Positions 63,231 to 64,000 of a DNA stretch of 64,000 nucleotides are shown here, one piece after another. The position numbers and the translations under genes were made by a program. The notes under the pieces were generated by a model. It saw only the letters and a program-made list of their open reading frames with translations, was not told where the DNA came from and did no database searches. The stretch is from UBA2210 sp036825195 (GTDB taxonomy: Bacteria > Desulfobacterota > Syntrophia > Syntrophales > UBA2210). Location: positions 62,001 through 126,000 of the forward strand of contig DAISYQ010000001.1 in assembly GCA_036825195.1 (NCBI GenBank), given 5' to 3'. Position 1 is the first letter of the stretch. Every line of letters begins with the position of its first letter.

Positions 63231-63258
63231 AAAAGGCCGTGATCGGTCACGGCCTTTT
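63231..63258 (-). terminator. Second terminator hairpin before trpE
   Basis: AAAAGGCCGTGA and TCACGGCCTTTT form a perfect 12-bp stem with a four-base loop; on the minus strand TTTTTTATTT covers its end. It lies between the attenuator and the trpE ribosome-binding site, so it would stop transcripts a second time. Confidence 0.8.
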
Positions 63259-63272
63259 CGGATTCAACGTTG

Positions 63273-63315
63273 AAAACAAAAAAGCCGCGGAATCTGGAAA
63301 GATTCTCCGCGGCTT
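63273..63315 (-). terminator. trp attenuator (terminator hairpin)
   Basis: AAGCCGCGG (minus strand, 63307-63315) pairs with CCGCGGCTT (63282-63290), with an inner GAATC/GATT extension, and TTTTTTGTTTT follows. It is the terminator of the trp leader, 20-60 bases after the leader peptide stop. Confidence 0.85.
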
Positions 63316-63337
63316 GCGATCTGTATGACTCAGGAAC

Positions 63338-63409
63338 CTACCGGCAGACGAACCTCTCCTCCGAGATCCACCACCACCAATAATTAAGTCCTGAGGTTGT
63401 CTGTGTCAT
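63338..63409 (-). CDS. trpL: trp operon leader peptide
   Basis: 23 residues, MTQTTSGLNYWWWWISEERF then VCR, with four consecutive Trp codons at 63368-63379. CTCAGGA just before the Trp codons can pair with TCCTGAG after them (63389-63395 with 63329-63335), giving the 1:2 hairpin of classical attenuation. A ribosome stalled at the Trp codons would cover the first strand. The promoter lies about 30 bases upstream of the ATG. Confidence 0.88.
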   Translation of the reverse strand: MTQTTSGLNYWWWWISEERFVCR

Positions 63410-63440
63410 GATACTACCCACTGCTCCAAAAATTTGTTTC

Positions 63441-63469
63441 TATCTATCAGAACAAAAGGAGGTTGTCAA
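63441..63469 (-). promoter_or_regulatory. Promoter of the trp operon
   Basis: TTGACA (63464-63469) and TAGATA (63441-63446) with a 17-base spacer on the minus strand. No clear TrpR-like operator overlaps it. Confidence 0.75.
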
Positions 63470-63565
63470 TAGGAAAAAGAACTTAAGTGAGGTATCGGCG
63501 AAATTCGCAGAAAATTCTGACTGAATTTAAATGAGTTGCTGGGTAACCCTAAAATCCAGAACATA

Positions 63566-64000
63566 TTATTGCTCTGTCTCTGTTTTTTCATTCCTTGTTC
63601 CGACTGTGGAGAGGCGATGCGGATTAATGCGGCGAGCCACATAGACGGGTTCTTCGCCACTTTTGGTAAAGCTATAGCTCATATCGTATAGATCGCAGTT
63701 GACACCTAAACTCCTTAGTTCAGTTTCCAATTTATGGACAAACTCAATAATTAAATTGAAGTCACGCGGAAGAACCCAAACTGAGGGCGACATGGAGCCA
63801 GACCCATCTAATTGCCCTTTGTAGGTAGTCCAGTCCTTTGGAATTGGATAACGGCCACCGAATACGGCTACCGAGAGGCGATTGAGCAGCTCTGCCTCGG
63901 CACTTGTACAAATTACCTGAGCTTGTCTGGCCAAATTCGAAAGGTTGTGGTGTGAAAACAGCTTCTTCTTTCTGGCATTGTCATTAATAATTTCAGAAAA
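63566..64000 (-). CDS. Unrecognised protein, C-terminal part, cut by the window edge
   Basis: The frame is open from the right edge to a stop at 63566, giving the last 144 residues. The visible part starts with a basic helix (NARKKKLFSHHNLSNLARQAQ), a helical stretch (AEAELLNRLSVAVF), then segments with GRYPIPKDWTTYKG and SPSVWVLPRDFN. The tail is polar. No family is recognised and no membrane segment is seen. The many Lys/Asn codons and AT-richness resemble accessory genes. It is upstream of and in the same direction as trp. Confidence 0.6.
   Translation of the reverse strand, partial: FSEIINDNARKKKLFSHHNLSNLARQAQVICTSAEAELLNRLSVAVFGGRYPIPKDWTTYKGQLDGSGSMSPSVWVLPRDFNLIIEFVHKLETELRSLGVNCDLYDMSYSFTKSGEEPVYVARRINPHRLSTVGTRNEKTETEQ

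Overview
The window looks like a piece of the chromosome of an anaerobic or microaerophilic Gram-negative bacterium, most probably a deltaproteobacterium (Desulfobacterota or Syntrophales type). This is inferred from gene content: ferredoxin-dependent pyruvate oxidation by two different enzymes, lactate/glycolate oxidation through Fe-S proteins, oxygen-sensitive two-subunit fumarase, three-component TRAP transporters, a TonB protein and an IPTL-CTERM surface protein. No species name can be read from the sequence.

Layout. 1-2629: a TAXI-type TRAP transporter (permease cut by the left edge). 2630-6804: a gene-poor, AT-rich stretch with perfect palindromes, one IPTL-CTERM protein and, at 5337-6188, what looks like a single integron gene cassette (one AT-rich gene followed by an attC-like site) inserted at a non-attC GTT target. 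6805-15001: a seven-gene MoxR/Bat (aerotolerance-type) operon with two vWA proteins, two BatD-like proteins and TPR proteins. 15137-18781: HtrA protease beside an OmpR-family two-component system, with a palindrome in front of htrA that could be its target. 18852-21603: small proteins, a ferredoxin-nitroreductase and a free-standing AlaX-type editing protein. 21748-25066: tRNA-Gln and a divergent zinc locus (znuA-znuC-znuB against a Fur/Zur regulator). Its consensus promoter overlaps a perfect palindromic operator and is followed by a leader that can fold into mutually exclusive hairpins. 25164-28301: an overlooked 58-residue double-CxxC protein, a flavoprotein and glnS.

28612-43920 is the energy core: single-chain PFOR, a porCDAB complex joined to a NuoF/GltD-like flavoprotein and a NuoG/HydC-like Fe-S protein, then glycolate/lactate dehydrogenase subunits (GlcF, GlcD), a fused LutB-LutA protein and LutC. 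44232-50051 adds a DctPQM TRAP transporter, a FadR-type regulator with a matching operator, and class I fumarase. Together these suggest uptake of a carboxylate, oxidation of a hydroxyacid to pyruvate, and pyruvate oxidation to acetyl-CoA with ferredoxin, with a route that could pass electrons to or from NAD(P).

50061-53652 is housekeeping (recR, ybaB, dnaX, SRP RNA, two tRNA-Ser genes, tadA). 53775-56615 holds a TonB-like protein, an MFS transporter and a BtuF-like binding protein. 56624-63469 is a complete trpEGDCFBA operon with a promoter, a leader peptide holding four consecutive Trp codons, and two tandem terminators. The right edge cuts an unrecognised gene. No CRISPR array, insertion sequence, prophage or integrase gene was seen. 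Starts were often moved from the longest possible ORF to the ATG with a Shine-Dalgarno sequence; where this was done it is stated.
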